Program-made: the position numbers and the translations under genes | Assembly: GCF_014650495.1 (NCBI RefSeq) | Contig: NZ_BMVB01000035.1 | Span: 1-47,652 of the forward strand | Reading direction: 5' to 3' | Origin: Streptomyces cinnamoneus | GTDB lineage: Bacteria > Actinomycetota > Actinomycetes > Streptomycetales > Streptomycetaceae | DNA length: 47,652 nucleotides | Shown here: positions 31,053-43,756 of the stretch, piece after piece | How the letters are laid out: each line of letters begins with the position of its first letter | How positions within the stretch are numbered: the first letter of the stretch is position 1 | The notes under the pieces: generated by a model | Databases searched by the model: none | What the model was told of the DNA's origin: nothing | The model's input: the letters and a program-made list of their open reading frames with translations, nothing else

Positions 31053-33611
31053 TCAGCGCAGTTGCATGCCGATGACGCAGGTGTCGTCGTCGGTGTCGGC
31101 GCTGCTGCGGGACAGCAGCTTGTCCAGGCGCTGTTCGAGGGTGTCGGTCGAGCAGTCGCCGGTCGTCAGGAGCTGGCGCTGTGCGTCGTGCAGCGAACGG
31201 TCCTTGCACTCGATGAGCCCGTCCGTGTACATGAGCAGGACGTCGCCCGGCTCCAGTTGGAGCCGGTCCTCCTCGTACCACGTCTCGGGCACCGCGCCGA
31301 GAAGGAGACCCTTGATGAGCGGGAGGGCGTCCGCGTGCCGCCGGCGGATCAGCACCGGCGGCAGGTGCCCGGCCCTCGCCCAGCTCAGGACGCGGCTCGC
31401 GGGGTCGTAGAGGGCGCAGACGGCGGTGGCGGTGACGCGTTCGGTGAGGTGGAAGGTCACCACGTTCAGCCAGGCGAGCAGTTGGGCCGGGCCGGCGCCG
31501 GTCGCGGCGAGGCCGCGCAGGGCGTTGCGGAGGACGACCATGTCCGTGGCGGCGTCGATGCCGTGTCCGGCGACGTCCCCGACGCACAGCAGGGTCTGCC
31601 CGGTGGGCAGGGTGGCGACGTCGTACCAGTCGCCGCCCACGAGGTGGTCCTTCTCCGCGGGGCGGTAGCGCACCGCGATGTGCAGGTGCGGGGTGTCCAT
31701 GGGGCCGCGCGCGGGGGGCATGATGGCGTGCTGCAGTTGCAGCGTCAGGCGGTTGCGCTCGGCGGCCTGCTGCTCGCTGTGGGCGAGCTGGTCCCTGGTG
31801 GCGGCCAGGGCGACCTCGGTCCAGTGCTGGGCGGAGATGTCCTGGTAGGCGCCCCGTACGGCGAGCAGCCGGCCGGCTGCGTCGAGGACGGGCTCGCCGA
31901 CGATGCGGATGTGCCGGGCGATGCCGTCGGGCCTGCGCAGACGGAAGTCGGTGGAGGCGGGGCGGCGGTGGTGCAGGAGGGTGCGCAGGAAGCGGCCGAT
32001 GGTCGCGGAGTCGTCGGGGTGGGCGAAGGCCGGCAGCTGTTCGAGGGGGACGGGCCGTGCGGTGCGGGGCAGCCCGTAGAAGGAGAACAACTGCTGGTTC
32101 CAGGTGATCTCGCCGGTCGTGGTGTTCTCCTCGAAGCCGCCGATGCGGCCGAGGCGCTGGGCGTGCTGCAGGAGATTGGCGAGCCGTACCGCCTCGTCCT
32201 CGACCCGCCAGACGAGCAGCAGGCAGGTGCCGTGGCGGCTGATGCTGATGTCGGCGAGGGAGCTGACCGGTATCTGGTGGTCGACGACGGTGGTGAGGGT
32301 GATGCGCTCGGCCCGGAACGGTTCGCCGGTGGCGTGGACGCGCTCGATCGTGTGGAACAGCCCCTCGTCGCCCGCGGCCATCGGGTACGCCTCCAGCAGC
32401 AGGGCGCCGGTGACCGCACCGGCCGGCCGGCCGAGCGGGTCCACGAAGTGGCGGTTGACGTGGTGGATGCGGAAGTCGCCGAGCCTGCCGTGGGCGTCGA
32501 GGGCCGGAAGCAGGACCAGGGCGGGGTCGCGGATGCCGTCCGCGAGGTCGACGAGCTCGCCGACGCCGCCGGCCGCGCAGGGCGGCAGGGCCGGGCAGGG
32601 GCCGGCCGCGGCGGGTGCGGAGTACTCCAGGGTGTGCGCGCACAGCTCGGCGAGGGCTTCGAGCTGGCGCCGGATCTGCGGCGACTGCGGGGGCAGAGGA
32701 CGGGGCCAGCAGATCTCCAGCACGCCCAGGATGCGCCCGCCGGCTTCGGCGGGGACGGCCACGCGGCCGCCGTCGGGGAGTTCGCGGTGCCCGACGGACG
32801 GCAGGCAGGCGTCCTTGAGCACCGGGAAGGACACCTGGCGCCGCTCGGTGAGGGCGCGCCGGGCGGGGGTGGCCACGGCGGGCGGCACGTAGTGCCAGCG
32901 CGCTGCTTCCTCCGGCGGGAGTCCGGCGCATCCCGCCAGGACGAGGGAGGCGTCGGTCCGCGCGGCCCACACGGCGACGGCGACCGCACCCAACGGGGCG
33001 AGGGCGTGGGCCAGCAGTGATTCGGCGACCGCCTGGGTGTCGTCGGCGGCCAGCGCGCCGCTCTCGGCAGTGCGCAGCCGGACCGCCACGGACGGGGCCG
33101 GGGTGGACGCTGTGCCCGTCTCCAGGACGGCCGTCCCGCCGGCCGGCCTGTCGGCCGTCCTGTCGGTCGTCCCGCCGGCCGTTCCGTCCGCTGCGGGCGG
33201 GACGGCGCCGACGTCGGCGATGAAGCTCGCGGTCACCTCGGCGAGGCGGTCGTGGGCGGCCTGGCTGATGATGTCGGCAGCCAGTTCCAGGCGGGTGACG
33301 CCGGCCCGGGCGGACAGCGAGGCCAGCTGACGGTCCGCCTGCACCGGGCCGCACCGCAGGCGTTCGACCAGGATGCCCTTGGCCATTTCGATGAGGGCCC
33401 GGCCGTCCGCCGCCGCGTGGGCCTCACGCACCTCACGGCGCAGCCGGTCGACGGTGTCGGCCAGCCTGCCCAGGGCCGAGGCGGTGCCGACGGGGCCGCC
33501 GGGTCCCTCCGGGCTGCCGGGGACGTCGGGGCTGCCGGGCCGGGCTCGTTCGTCGTCCGTGGCCGCGGTGCTCCGCTGCTCGCTGCGCTCGGGCTGTCGG
33601 GGGGTGCCCAC
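31053..33611 (-). CDS. ANTAR-GAF-PAS-SpoIIE multidomain phosphatase
   Basis: An 852-residue soluble signalling protein. An ANTAR-like RNA-binding helix bundle comes first (AAADGRALIEMAKGILVERL, around residues 50-125), then a GAF domain (VAVAVWAARTDASLVLAGC and following, about 190-340), two PAS-type regions (about 350-490 and 500-610, with FSFYGLPRTARPVPLEQLPA), and a SpoIIE phosphatase (about 640-852: LVGGDWYDVATLPTGQTLL, VGDVAGHGIDAATDMVVL, MYTDGLIE, DDTCVIGM). It should dephosphorylate an anti-anti-sigma factor. GTG 33611 has GAGGAG seven bases upstream. It follows the hybrid kinase by 73 bases and is probably co-transcribed. Confidence 0.9.
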   Translation of the reverse strand: MGTPRQPERSEQRSTAATDDERARPGSPDVPGSPEGPGGPVGTASALGRLADTVDRLRREVREAHAAADGRALIEMAKGILVERLRCGPVQADRQLASLSARAGVTRLELAADIISQAAHDRLAEVTASFIADVGAVPPAADGTAGGTTDRTADRPAGGTAVLETGTASTPAPSVAVRLRTAESGALAADDTQAVAESLLAHALAPLGAVAVAVWAARTDASLVLAGCAGLPPEEAARWHYVPPAVATPARRALTERRQVSFPVLKDACLPSVGHRELPDGGRVAVPAEAGGRILGVLEICWPRPLPPQSPQIRRQLEALAELCAHTLEYSAPAAAGPCPALPPCAAGGVGELVDLADGIRDPALVLLPALDAHGRLGDFRIHHVNRHFVDPLGRPAGAVTGALLLEAYPMAAGDEGLFHTIERVHATGEPFRAERITLTTVVDHQIPVSSLADISISRHGTCLLLVWRVEDEAVRLANLLQHAQRLGRIGGFEENTTTGEITWNQQLFSFYGLPRTARPVPLEQLPAFAHPDDSATIGRFLRTLLHHRRPASTDFRLRRPDGIARHIRIVGEPVLDAAGRLLAVRGAYQDISAQHWTEVALAATRDQLAHSEQQAAERNRLTLQLQHAIMPPARGPMDTPHLHIAVRYRPAEKDHLVGGDWYDVATLPTGQTLLCVGDVAGHGIDAATDMVVLRNALRGLAATGAGPAQLLAWLNVVTFHLTERVTATAVCALYDPASRVLSWARAGHLPPVLIRRRHADALPLIKGLLLGAVPETWYEEDRLQLEPGDVLLMYTDGLIECKDRSLHDAQRQLLTTGDCSTDTLEQRLDKLLSRSSADTDDDTCVIGMQLR

Positions 33612-33684
33612 GTGGCTGCTCCTCGGTCGTGGCGACGGTGTCGGCCCGGGGCGAGTACCCCGAACGGGCCCGGAGGGGGCGGGT

Positions 33685-37206
<3,522 letters not shown>

Positions 37207-37461
37207 GTACCAGCCTCGTTCCGCTCGTCCGACACACGGTGAAGAGGAAATGCGCCCACACGCACCGGTCCGTCACCATCTGCGCCGGCCAAGGGGCGGG
37301 GCCCGGACCGACCGGTACGACACATACGCCGTTGCGAGGCTATCGCAGGTGAACCCACCCGGCGTGATCCTTTGGCACGAGCGGCAGTTGACGTCCAGCA
37401 CGCCATGGACCGGTCCGGCCCGCGCGATCGGTGGCCGCGGGGCGGTATCCAGCAGCCCCCC

Positions 37462-38553
37462 TCACCCCGTCGGCGCCGCCGCCGGCGCGGGCTCCTCCCG
37501 GCCGCCCGGGTGGCGGTGGCGCCAGGTCCAGAAGACGGTGCAGGAGACGGCGGACCAGGCCGCCAGGACGGCGAAGGGGAAGACGTGCTGGTGGCCGCCG
37601 AAGTAGACCGCCGTGTGCTGGGCGTTGACGGAGGCGCCCGGGGGGAGCCAGCGGCCGATCTCGCCGAGGAGGGAGGGGAGCAGGGGCCAGGAGACCGCCC
37701 CGCCGGAGGACGGGTTGCCCAGCAGGACCAGCAGGCCCCACGTGGGGAGCATCGCCCACCGTCCGATCAGGGTGTGGAACATGGTGAAGACCATGCCCGA
37801 GGTGAACATCGTCAGGGCCAGGATCAGCCAGGACTCCGCGAACGGCAGGCGCAGCGCGCCCAGTCCCCAGTCGACGACCGCCGCGATGGTGAACCCGCCC
37901 AGCAGTGCGTAGCCGGCGGTGAAGGCGATGCGTTCGGCCGGGTTGAGTTCGAGGGCGTGGACGCCGAACTGGATGGCGCCGACGAAGCCGACGATCACGG
38001 CGGCGAGGGTGATGTAGAAGAGGGCGAGACCGCGCGGGTCGCCTTCCTGGAGCGGGTTGACGTCCCGCACCGTCACCGGCACGCCCATGGCCTTGCCGAC
38101 GCTCGGCGCGGTCTCGGCGAGCAGTTGGGCGACGGTGGCGCCGGAGGCACCGGAGACGTCCAGTTCGGCCGCGCCGGGGCGTTCCTGGAGGATGGCGTAG
38201 ACCCGCTGCTCGTCCACCGCGTTCCGGGCGGCCTCGTACGTCTCGTAGTGGTGCAGTGTCAGCTCGGCGCCGAGCGCCTCTTCCATGCCCTGGATGAATT
38301 CGGCCCGCTTCACCTCGGGCGCCGGCACTCCGGTGACGGCGGTGGGGACCCTGTGGGGCGTGGGATTGGCCATGGCGTAGGTGTACGAGCCGGCGAAGAG
38401 GCCGGCCGCCGCGGCCACGATGAGGACGAGCATCGTGGCCGGGAAGAACGGCGAGTGACGGAAGGCCCTCCACCGTTCACCGGAACGAGGCCGTCCCCCC
38501 GTGGAGGTCCGGGCGCCGGGGCCAGGGCCGTCGCCGTCGCTCGTTCCACCCAT
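37462..38553 (-). CDS. DUF3533/YhgE-like membrane protein
   Basis: A 363-residue protein. One N-terminal helix (FFPATMLVLIVAAAAGLFAG) is followed by an extracytoplasmic domain of about 150 residues, then five helices in the C-terminal half (ALFYITLAAVIVGFVGAIQF, AFTAGYALLGGFTIAAVVDW, LILALTMFTSGMVFTMFHTL and others). This layout is typical of DUF3533 and YhgE/Pip-like proteins, related to ABC-2 permeases, often linked to export or drug response. A second family member lies at 44808-45839. Start 38553 has no clear ribosome site; the ArsR-type gene lies upstream on the same strand. Confidence 0.8.
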   Translation of the reverse strand: MGGTSDGDGPGPGARTSTGGRPRSGERWRAFRHSPFFPATMLVLIVAAAAGLFAGSYTYAMANPTPHRVPTAVTGVPAPEVKRAEFIQGMEEALGAELTLHHYETYEAARNAVDEQRVYAILQERPGAAELDVSGASGATVAQLLAETAPSVGKAMGVPVTVRDVNPLQEGDPRGLALFYITLAAVIVGFVGAIQFGVHALELNPAERIAFTAGYALLGGFTIAAVVDWGLGALRLPFAESWLILALTMFTSGMVFTMFHTLIGRWAMLPTWGLLVLLGNPSSGGAVSWPLLPSLLGEIGRWLPPGASVNAQHTAVYFGGHQHVFPFAVLAAWSAVSCTVFWTWRHRHPGGREEPAPAAAPTG

Positions 38554-38632
38554 ACGAGCACCATAAGCAGCCGGGGCGGATGTCGCAGATCGTGGGACCG
38601 GCGGTGCACCGGGAACGCCGCGACGGGCCGGA

Positions 38633-39652
38633 TCACCGGCGCGGCGTTCCCCCGGCCCGGGGGCGGTGCCCGGCTCCGGCCCCGCCCCGCTGCACCAGCA
38701 GGGCGCCCAGCGCGGTGCGCCGGTGCAGGACCGCCCGGCCGGCGCGGGCCGTGCTGATCAGGCCCGCGCCGCGCAGGGCCGCGGTGTGGGCGGAAACGGT
38801 GGCGTTGCTGACGCCCAGCCGGCGGGCGAGCCCGCTCGTGGTGTGCTCGTCCGCGAGCAGGACCAGCAGGTCGAGACGGGTGCGCCCGAGGACCCCGGCC
38901 AACGCCTCCTCCGTGCCACCGGCACCACCCGCCCCGGCCGGGGAGAGCGGCAGGCCCGGACCGGCCGCATAGGTGACGTGGAGGGGACGGCCCGGCAGGT
39001 CGGCGACGAGGGGGTGACCGGTCCAGTGGAAGGTGGGTACGAGCACCAGCCCACGGCCGCACAGCCTGACGTCCCGTTCCCCCGGTGCCCCGACCTCCCA
39101 GATGCCCTCGTGGAGCCGGCTGCCGGGCACGAGCGCGGCGAGCGCGGCGCCGATGCCGTGCTCGGCGGTCGTCAGCGCATGGCGGGCGAACTCCCTGTGG
39201 TGCAGGTCCTGCACCAGGGGCCACACGGGGCGCAGGATCGCCTCGAACGCCGCCTGCTGCGCACGGCGCAGGAGCTGCCAGGCGTCGGCTTCCCCGCGGT
39301 GCAGGTCGCGGATCCACAGCGGGGCCGGCGCCGCATGACGGGCGTACACGCGCTCGATTTCGGAGCGGACCAGCTCCGGGGACGACGCCCGGACGGTGTC
39401 CAGCCCGTCCGTCAGCGTGTCGCTGAACACGTCGATGAACGCGGGGGCCTCACGCGCGGGAACGAGGTCCGCCAGCGGCTCCACGGCGGCCGGCAGGGAC
39501 CGGAGCAGCCGCTGTCTCCAGCGGCCGTAGAGCAGCTCGTCGTCACGGACGCACATCTTCAGCAGAGCCGTGTTCAACTCCTGCAGCGGCGCCGGCCGGG
39601 GGGCGAACCGCACGCCGGCGAAGTCCGCTGCCGTGAAGTGGATCCGGATCAC
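38633..39652 (-). CDS. ArsR-type winged-helix regulator with long N-terminal domain
   Basis: A 339-residue protein. The winged helix is C-terminal: RLDLLVLLADEHTTSGLARR and LGVSNATVSAHTAALRGAGL, LISTARAGRAVLHRRT, as in actinobacterial ArsR proteins with a DUF5937-type N-terminal region. The first 230 residues (FAPRPAPLQELNTALLKM, HHREFARHAL) probably sense a ligand. GTG 39652 has GGGAGA close upstream. It is divergent from the exported esterase gene and upstream of a membrane protein gene 79 bases away, either of which it may control. Confidence 0.85.
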   Translation of the reverse strand: MIRIHFTAADFAGVRFAPRPAPLQELNTALLKMCVRDDELLYGRWRQRLLRSLPAAVEPLADLVPAREAPAFIDVFSDTLTDGLDTVRASSPELVRSEIERVYARHAAPAPLWIRDLHRGEADAWQLLRRAQQAAFEAILRPVWPLVQDLHHREFARHALTTAEHGIGAALAALVPGSRLHEGIWEVGAPGERDVRLCGRGLVLVPTFHWTGHPLVADLPGRPLHVTYAAGPGLPLSPAGAGGAGGTEEALAGVLGRTRLDLLVLLADEHTTSGLARRLGVSNATVSAHTAALRGAGLISTARAGRAVLHRRTALGALLVQRGGAGAGHRPRAGGTPRR

Positions 39653-39822
39653 TACTCTCCCTGACGGCCTCGCACCATCGTTTCGGCCAGGGCCTCAACC
39701 TTGGCCCGCGCTCCCCGCCGCGCGCCAGCATTCACGTCATGCCCCCGTCATTCACGCAGGGGCCACCGGCAGGCGCAAGGACCGGCGTCACAGTGCCGCA
39801 AGCGACACCCAAGGGGAGAGCC

Positions 39823-41064
39823 ATGCATCAGATGGGCAATCGGATGGTCAATCGGCGCACCGTCACCACGTCCGCCGTCGCGGCGATGGCGCTGCTGTTC
39901 AGGGGCGCCGGCGCCGCGCAGGCCCGGGCAGCGGGCAGGGCGGACGCCACCGGCACCGTCACCCTGCGGCTGCCGGCGCCGACCGGCCCGCACCGGATCG
40001 GGGTCACCACGCTGCACCTGGTCGACCGTTCCCGGCGCGACCCGTGGGAGAGCGCCCTCCCGGTCCGCGAGGTGATGACCACCGTCTTCTACCCGGCCCG
40101 ATCCGTCCACGGCTGTCCGGTCGCCCGCCAGATGACCGCCGGGGCCGCCCGGTCCTTCGTGGACTCCGGCCACGCAGTGCACCCGGAGCTGCCGGAGACC
40201 GGTGTGGACTGGGCTGCCACCGCAACCCACGCGCACACGAACGCACCGGCCGATGCCGTACCGCGCCCCGTGCTGCTGTACAGCCCGGGCGGCGGCGATC
40301 CCCGCACTCTGGGTACCGGGCTCGCCGAAGAACTGGCCAGCCGCGGGTACGTGGTGGTGACCATCGATCACCCCGGTGACGCCAGTGAGGTGGAGTTCCC
40401 CACCGCGACGGCCCACCGGGAGAAGCTGCGCTCCACCGTCCTGCGCGGAGCGCCCGGGCCGGAGCTCTTCCGCACCATGATCGGCACACGGATCGCGGAC
40501 ACCCGCTTCGTCCTGGACCAGCTCGAAGCGCTGGCGGCCGGGCGCAACCCCGACGCGGAGGACCGGCCGTTGCCGCCGGGCCTCGGCCGGGCGCTCGACC
40601 TGCGACGCGTGGGCGTCTACGGCCACTCGGCGGGCGGCACCACCGCTGCCGAGGCGCTGTACGAGGACCGTCGCATCCGCGCGGCGGTCAACCTGGAGGG
40701 CTACCTCGACTACCCGCCGGACGCCTCGGGCCGGGAAGGGGAGTTGTTCCCGGTCGCCCGTGACGGGGTGGACCGGCCGCTCCTGCTGCTGGGGACGGAC
40801 GGCTTCCGTGACGAGCGGTTCGAGCGTTCCTGGTCGGCCATGCTCGCCCACCCGCAGGGGCGCACCCGCCGGGGACTGCTCCGCAACGCCACGCACGGGG
40901 TGTTCACCGACTACGCCGCCCTGGCACCCCAGTTGCAGGCCGCCGGGCTGATGACCGCCGAGAACCGGGTCCGACTCATCGGGGCGATCGATCCCGCCGT
41001 CTCGGTGCCCTCGGTCCGCGGTTGTGTCCTCTCCTTCTTCGCCCGGCACCTGCCGTCGCACTGA
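39823..41064 (+). CDS. Tat-exported PAF-acetylhydrolase-like esterase
   Basis: A 413-residue alpha/beta hydrolase. The N-terminus NRRTVTTSAVAAMALLFRG has a twin-Arg motif and ends in AQARA, a Tat signal peptide. The nucleophile elbow is GVYGHSAGGTTAAEALY, the oxyanion region RPVLLYSPGGGDPRTLG, and VVVTIDHPGDASEVEFP precedes it, as in plasma PAF-AH-type enzymes. ATHGVFTDYAAL may supply the catalytic His. It would hydrolyse acetyl or acyl esters outside the cytoplasm. ATG 39823 follows GGGGAG closely and has a better site than upstream starts. Confidence 0.87.
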   Translation: MHQMGNRMVNRRTVTTSAVAAMALLFRGAGAAQARAAGRADATGTVTLRLPAPTGPHRIGVTTLHLVDRSRRDPWESALPVREVMTTVFYPARSVHGCPVARQMTAGAARSFVDSGHAVHPELPETGVDWAATATHAHTNAPADAVPRPVLLYSPGGGDPRTLGTGLAEELASRGYVVVTIDHPGDASEVEFPTATAHREKLRSTVLRGAPGPELFRTMIGTRIADTRFVLDQLEALAAGRNPDAEDRPLPPGLGRALDLRRVGVYGHSAGGTTAAEALYEDRRIRAAVNLEGYLDYPPDASGREGELFPVARDGVDRPLLLLGTDGFRDERFERSWSAMLAHPQGRTRRGLLRNATHGVFTDYAALAPQLQAAGLMTAENRVRLIGAIDPAVSVPSVRGCVLSFFARHLPSH

Positions 41065-41208
41065 CCGCACACCCCTCCTCGGACCGCATCCGCCCACCGG
41101 GGCCGCCCGGCTTCCGGCCCCGCCAAGGAAATTCGCTCCGCAGGGGAATGAGGTCCCGGCTGACGGGCAGAAGCCGGACCGACAGCAGAGCAAAGGAGGG
41201 GTGTGCGC

Positions 41209-42102
41209 GTGACCACCACACATGCGACGCGGTCGGCAAGGACCGAGAGGAACAGCACACGAGGAGAGACGGGGACGGAGACCGGCGTGCTGCCGGACAT
41301 CGCGAACCCGGCGGGCCTCGACCCGCGGGACGCCCGGTCCCTGACCAAACTGTTCCTGGACCGGCTGACGGTTCTTGAGGAGGGGACGCACGAGTACCAG
41401 TACGTGCGCAACACCCTCATAGAGATGAACCTGTCGCTCGTCCGCTTCGTCGCCGGCCGCTTCCGGTCACGTGCCGAACAGATGGAGGACATCGTCCAGG
41501 TCGGCACCATCGGCCTCATCAAGGCGATCGACCGCTTCGACCTGACGCGGGAGGTGGAGTTCACCACCTTCGCCATTCCCTACGTCACCGGCGAGATCAA
41601 GCGCTTCTTCCGTGACACCAGCTGGGCCGTCCACGTGCCGCGGCGGCTGCAGGAACTGCGGGTCGAGCTGGCCCGGGCGACCGACGAGCTCTCCAGCCGC
41701 CTCGGCCGTTCCCCCAGCGTCAAGGAGCTGGCCGAGGTGATGGACCTCTCCGAGGAGGAGATCATCGAGGCGCAGATCGCCAGCAACGGCTACCGGGCCA
41801 ACTCCCTGGACATGCCCACCGACGAGGACGCCCCGCAGCGCGGCCGCACCGGCACCCGCCCCTGGGCCGACCGCATCGGGACCACCGACGAGAACCTGGA
41901 GAAGATCGAGAACATCCAGGTCCTCAAGCAGCTCCTGCCGGGCCTCGACGGGCGCGAGCGGGAGATACTGCGGATGCGCTTCGGCAAGGAGATGACGCAG
42001 TCCCGGATCGGGGAGGAGCTGGGCATCTCCCAGATGCACGTCTCCCGGCTGCTCAGCCGTACGCTCACCAAGCTCCGCGGGCACCTGCTCACCGAGCAGT
42101 GA
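41209..42102 (+). CDS. Group 3 sigma factor (SigB/F/G type)
   Basis: A 297-residue sigma factor. Region 2 reads LVRFVAGRFRSRAEQMEDIV, QVGTIGLIKAIDRFDLTREV, FTTFAIPYVTGEIKRFFRDT, WAVHVPRRLQELRVEL; region 3 follows and region 4 is LDGREREILRMRFGKEMTQS then GEELGISQMHVSRLLSRTLT. The region 2 and SLDMPTDED features are typical of the stress and sporulation B/F/G paralogues in Streptomyces. GTG 41209 has GGAGG nine bases upstream; GTG 41203 would be too close. It is controlled in such systems by an anti-sigma protein, and the next gene encodes an RsbW-like ATPase domain. Confidence 0.95.
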   Translation: MTTTHATRSARTERNSTRGETGTETGVLPDIANPAGLDPRDARSLTKLFLDRLTVLEEGTHEYQYVRNTLIEMNLSLVRFVAGRFRSRAEQMEDIVQVGTIGLIKAIDRFDLTREVEFTTFAIPYVTGEIKRFFRDTSWAVHVPRRLQELRVELARATDELSSRLGRSPSVKELAEVMDLSEEEIIEAQIASNGYRANSLDMPTDEDAPQRGRTGTRPWADRIGTTDENLEKIENIQVLKQLLPGLDGREREILRMRFGKEMTQSRIGEELGISQMHVSRLLSRTLTKLRGHLLTEQ

Positions 42103-42216
42103 TCCCGGCCGCGGTGCGGGAGAGGTACCGGTTCCATGATGTCGTGCCCCACCGCCCACGTTGCGCCCCATCCTGGGAGGGCACTGGTCCGGCGTGTGGG
42201 TGATCGGGGTGACGGA

Positions 42217-43155
42217 GTGAGGGAATCGACGGCGGGCGCGGAGGTGTTCACGCACCCGGCGCTGTTCTACCGCGACCAGTTCGAGTACCTCTCCGCCAAC
42301 GTGGCGTTCGTCCGGGCCGGGCTGGAGGCCGGGGACCCGGTCGCGGTGGCCGTCCCCGAGGACAACCTGAAGCTGTTGCGCGGGGAGCTCGGCAAGGACG
42401 GGTCGGGCGTGACGTTCGTGGACATGCAGCAGGCCGGGCGCAACCCGGGCAGAATCATCCCCCGGGTGCTGCTCGCCTTCGCCGACGCCCACCCCGGCCG
42501 GCACGTCCGCCTCATCGGCGAACCGATCTGGGCCGGCCGCTCCCCCACCGAGTACCCCGCCTGCGCCCAGCACGAGGCCCTGATCAACCACGCGTTCACC
42601 GGCCGCCGGGTCACCATCCTGTGCCCGTACGACGCGTCCCGGCTGGCCCCCCACGTGCTGACGGACGCCCACGCCACCCACCCCGTCGTCATCAGCGGCG
42701 GGGTGGAGCTCGTCAGCGGGTCCTACGCCCCGGACCGGGTCATCGCCGCGTACAACGAGCCGCTGCCGGGCCCGCCCGGCGGGCTGGTGTTCTCGTTCTC
42801 CTTCGACGGCGACCTCCTTCCCGACGCCCGCCACCTCGTCCTCGAACGCGCCGTCGCGCTGGGCCTGGCGCCCGGCCGCCGCGACGACTTCGCCCTGGCC
42901 GTCGCCGAGCTGACCACGAACAGCGTCCTGCACGGCGGCGGCCGCGGCACCGTGCGGATCTGGGCCGATGCGGAGCACGTCGTGTGGGAGGTCGAGGACC
43001 GCGGCCACATCGGCGACCCGCTGGCCGGCCGGTGCCCGCCCCCGCCGGACCGGCCGGGCGGCCGCGGCCTGCTCCTGGTGCACTTCCTCAGCGACCTCGT
43101 CCGTACCCACACCCTGCCCGGCTCCACCACCACACGGTGCTACCTGCGGCGCTGA
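42217..43155 (+). CDS. MEDS-domain HATPase protein, possible anti-sigma regulator
   Basis: A 312-residue protein. The first 190 residues fit the MEDS sensory domain (FTHPALFYRDQFEYLSANVA, VTFVDMQQAGRNPGRIIPRV, RLIGEPIWAGRSPTEYPACA). The C-terminal part is an HATPase_c_2 (RsbW-like) fold: ALAVAELTTNSVLHGGGRGT, WEVEDRGHIGDPLAGR, GGRGLLLVHFLSDLVRTH. It lacks a HisKA domain, so it probably binds or phosphorylates a partner rather than acting as a classical kinase. Location after the sigma gene suggests a sigma-control role. GTG 42217 is tentative; GTG 42196 is another candidate. Confidence 0.85.
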   Translation: MRESTAGAEVFTHPALFYRDQFEYLSANVAFVRAGLEAGDPVAVAVPEDNLKLLRGELGKDGSGVTFVDMQQAGRNPGRIIPRVLLAFADAHPGRHVRLIGEPIWAGRSPTEYPACAQHEALINHAFTGRRVTILCPYDASRLAPHVLTDAHATHPVVISGGVELVSGSYAPDRVIAAYNEPLPGPPGGLVFSFSFDGDLLPDARHLVLERAVALGLAPGRRDDFALAVAELTTNSVLHGGGRGTVRIWADAEHVVWEVEDRGHIGDPLAGRCPPPPDRPGGRGLLLVHFLSDLVRTHTLPGSTTTRCYLRR

Positions 43156-43209
43156 CGTGCGCTCGCGCCGGGCCGGTGCCCCGCCCGCGCCGCTGGCTAC
43201 GATGCCGCC

Positions 43210-43644
43210 ATGACGCCCTTCCTCGTCCGGCACCGCTCCCGGTCGTCCACCGGTGAGGCGTGGCGCCGGCTGACCGACTGGGAACGCCACGCGGACCATG
43301 TGCCGCTCACCCGCATCGTCGTGACGACGACACCGCCGACGGGCGTGGGGACGCGCTTCGTGGCACGGACCGGGGCGGGCCGGGCGGTCGTCGACGACAT
43401 CATGGAGGTCGTGCGCTGGCAACCGCCCTCCGACGCCACCCCCGGCCGCTGCCGCCTGGAGAAACGCGGTGCGGTGATCACCGGGTGGGCCGAACTGGAG
43501 GTGGGCCCTGACGGCACGGGCTCCTACGTCATCTGGCGGGAGGCGCTGCGCGTCAAGGGACAGCCGCGCCTGGCCGACCCCCTGATGAACCGGTGCGGCC
43601 GCCTGGTCTTCGGCCGCGTGGTGAGGCGGCTGCTGGGCGAGTGA
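43210..43644 (+). CDS. SRPBCC (START-like) superfamily protein
   Basis: A 144-residue protein of the polyketide-cyclase/START-like fold: FLVRHRSRSSTGEAWRRLTD opens with the helix-grip strand and helix, then DWERHADHVPLTRIVVTT, RAVVDDIMEVVRWQPP and YVIWREALRVKGQPRLADPL. Such proteins bind hydrophobic ligands or serve as stress proteins; the ligand is unknown. It lies downstream of the MEDS gene on the same strand, 54 bases away. Confidence 0.8.
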   Translation: MTPFLVRHRSRSSTGEAWRRLTDWERHADHVPLTRIVVTTTPPTGVGTRFVARTGAGRAVVDDIMEVVRWQPPSDATPGRCRLEKRGAVITGWAELEVGPDGTGSYVIWREALRVKGQPRLADPLMNRCGRLVFGRVVRRLLGE

Positions 43645-43756
43645 GGCGTGCGCCGGAAGATGCGCGCAGGATGGCGTGAAAAGGGGGCGGCGGCGGGGCC
43701 TGCGGGCGGGTAGACGAGTCACCGACGGAAGCGCTCCGACGGATCGAGGTGGCTAC

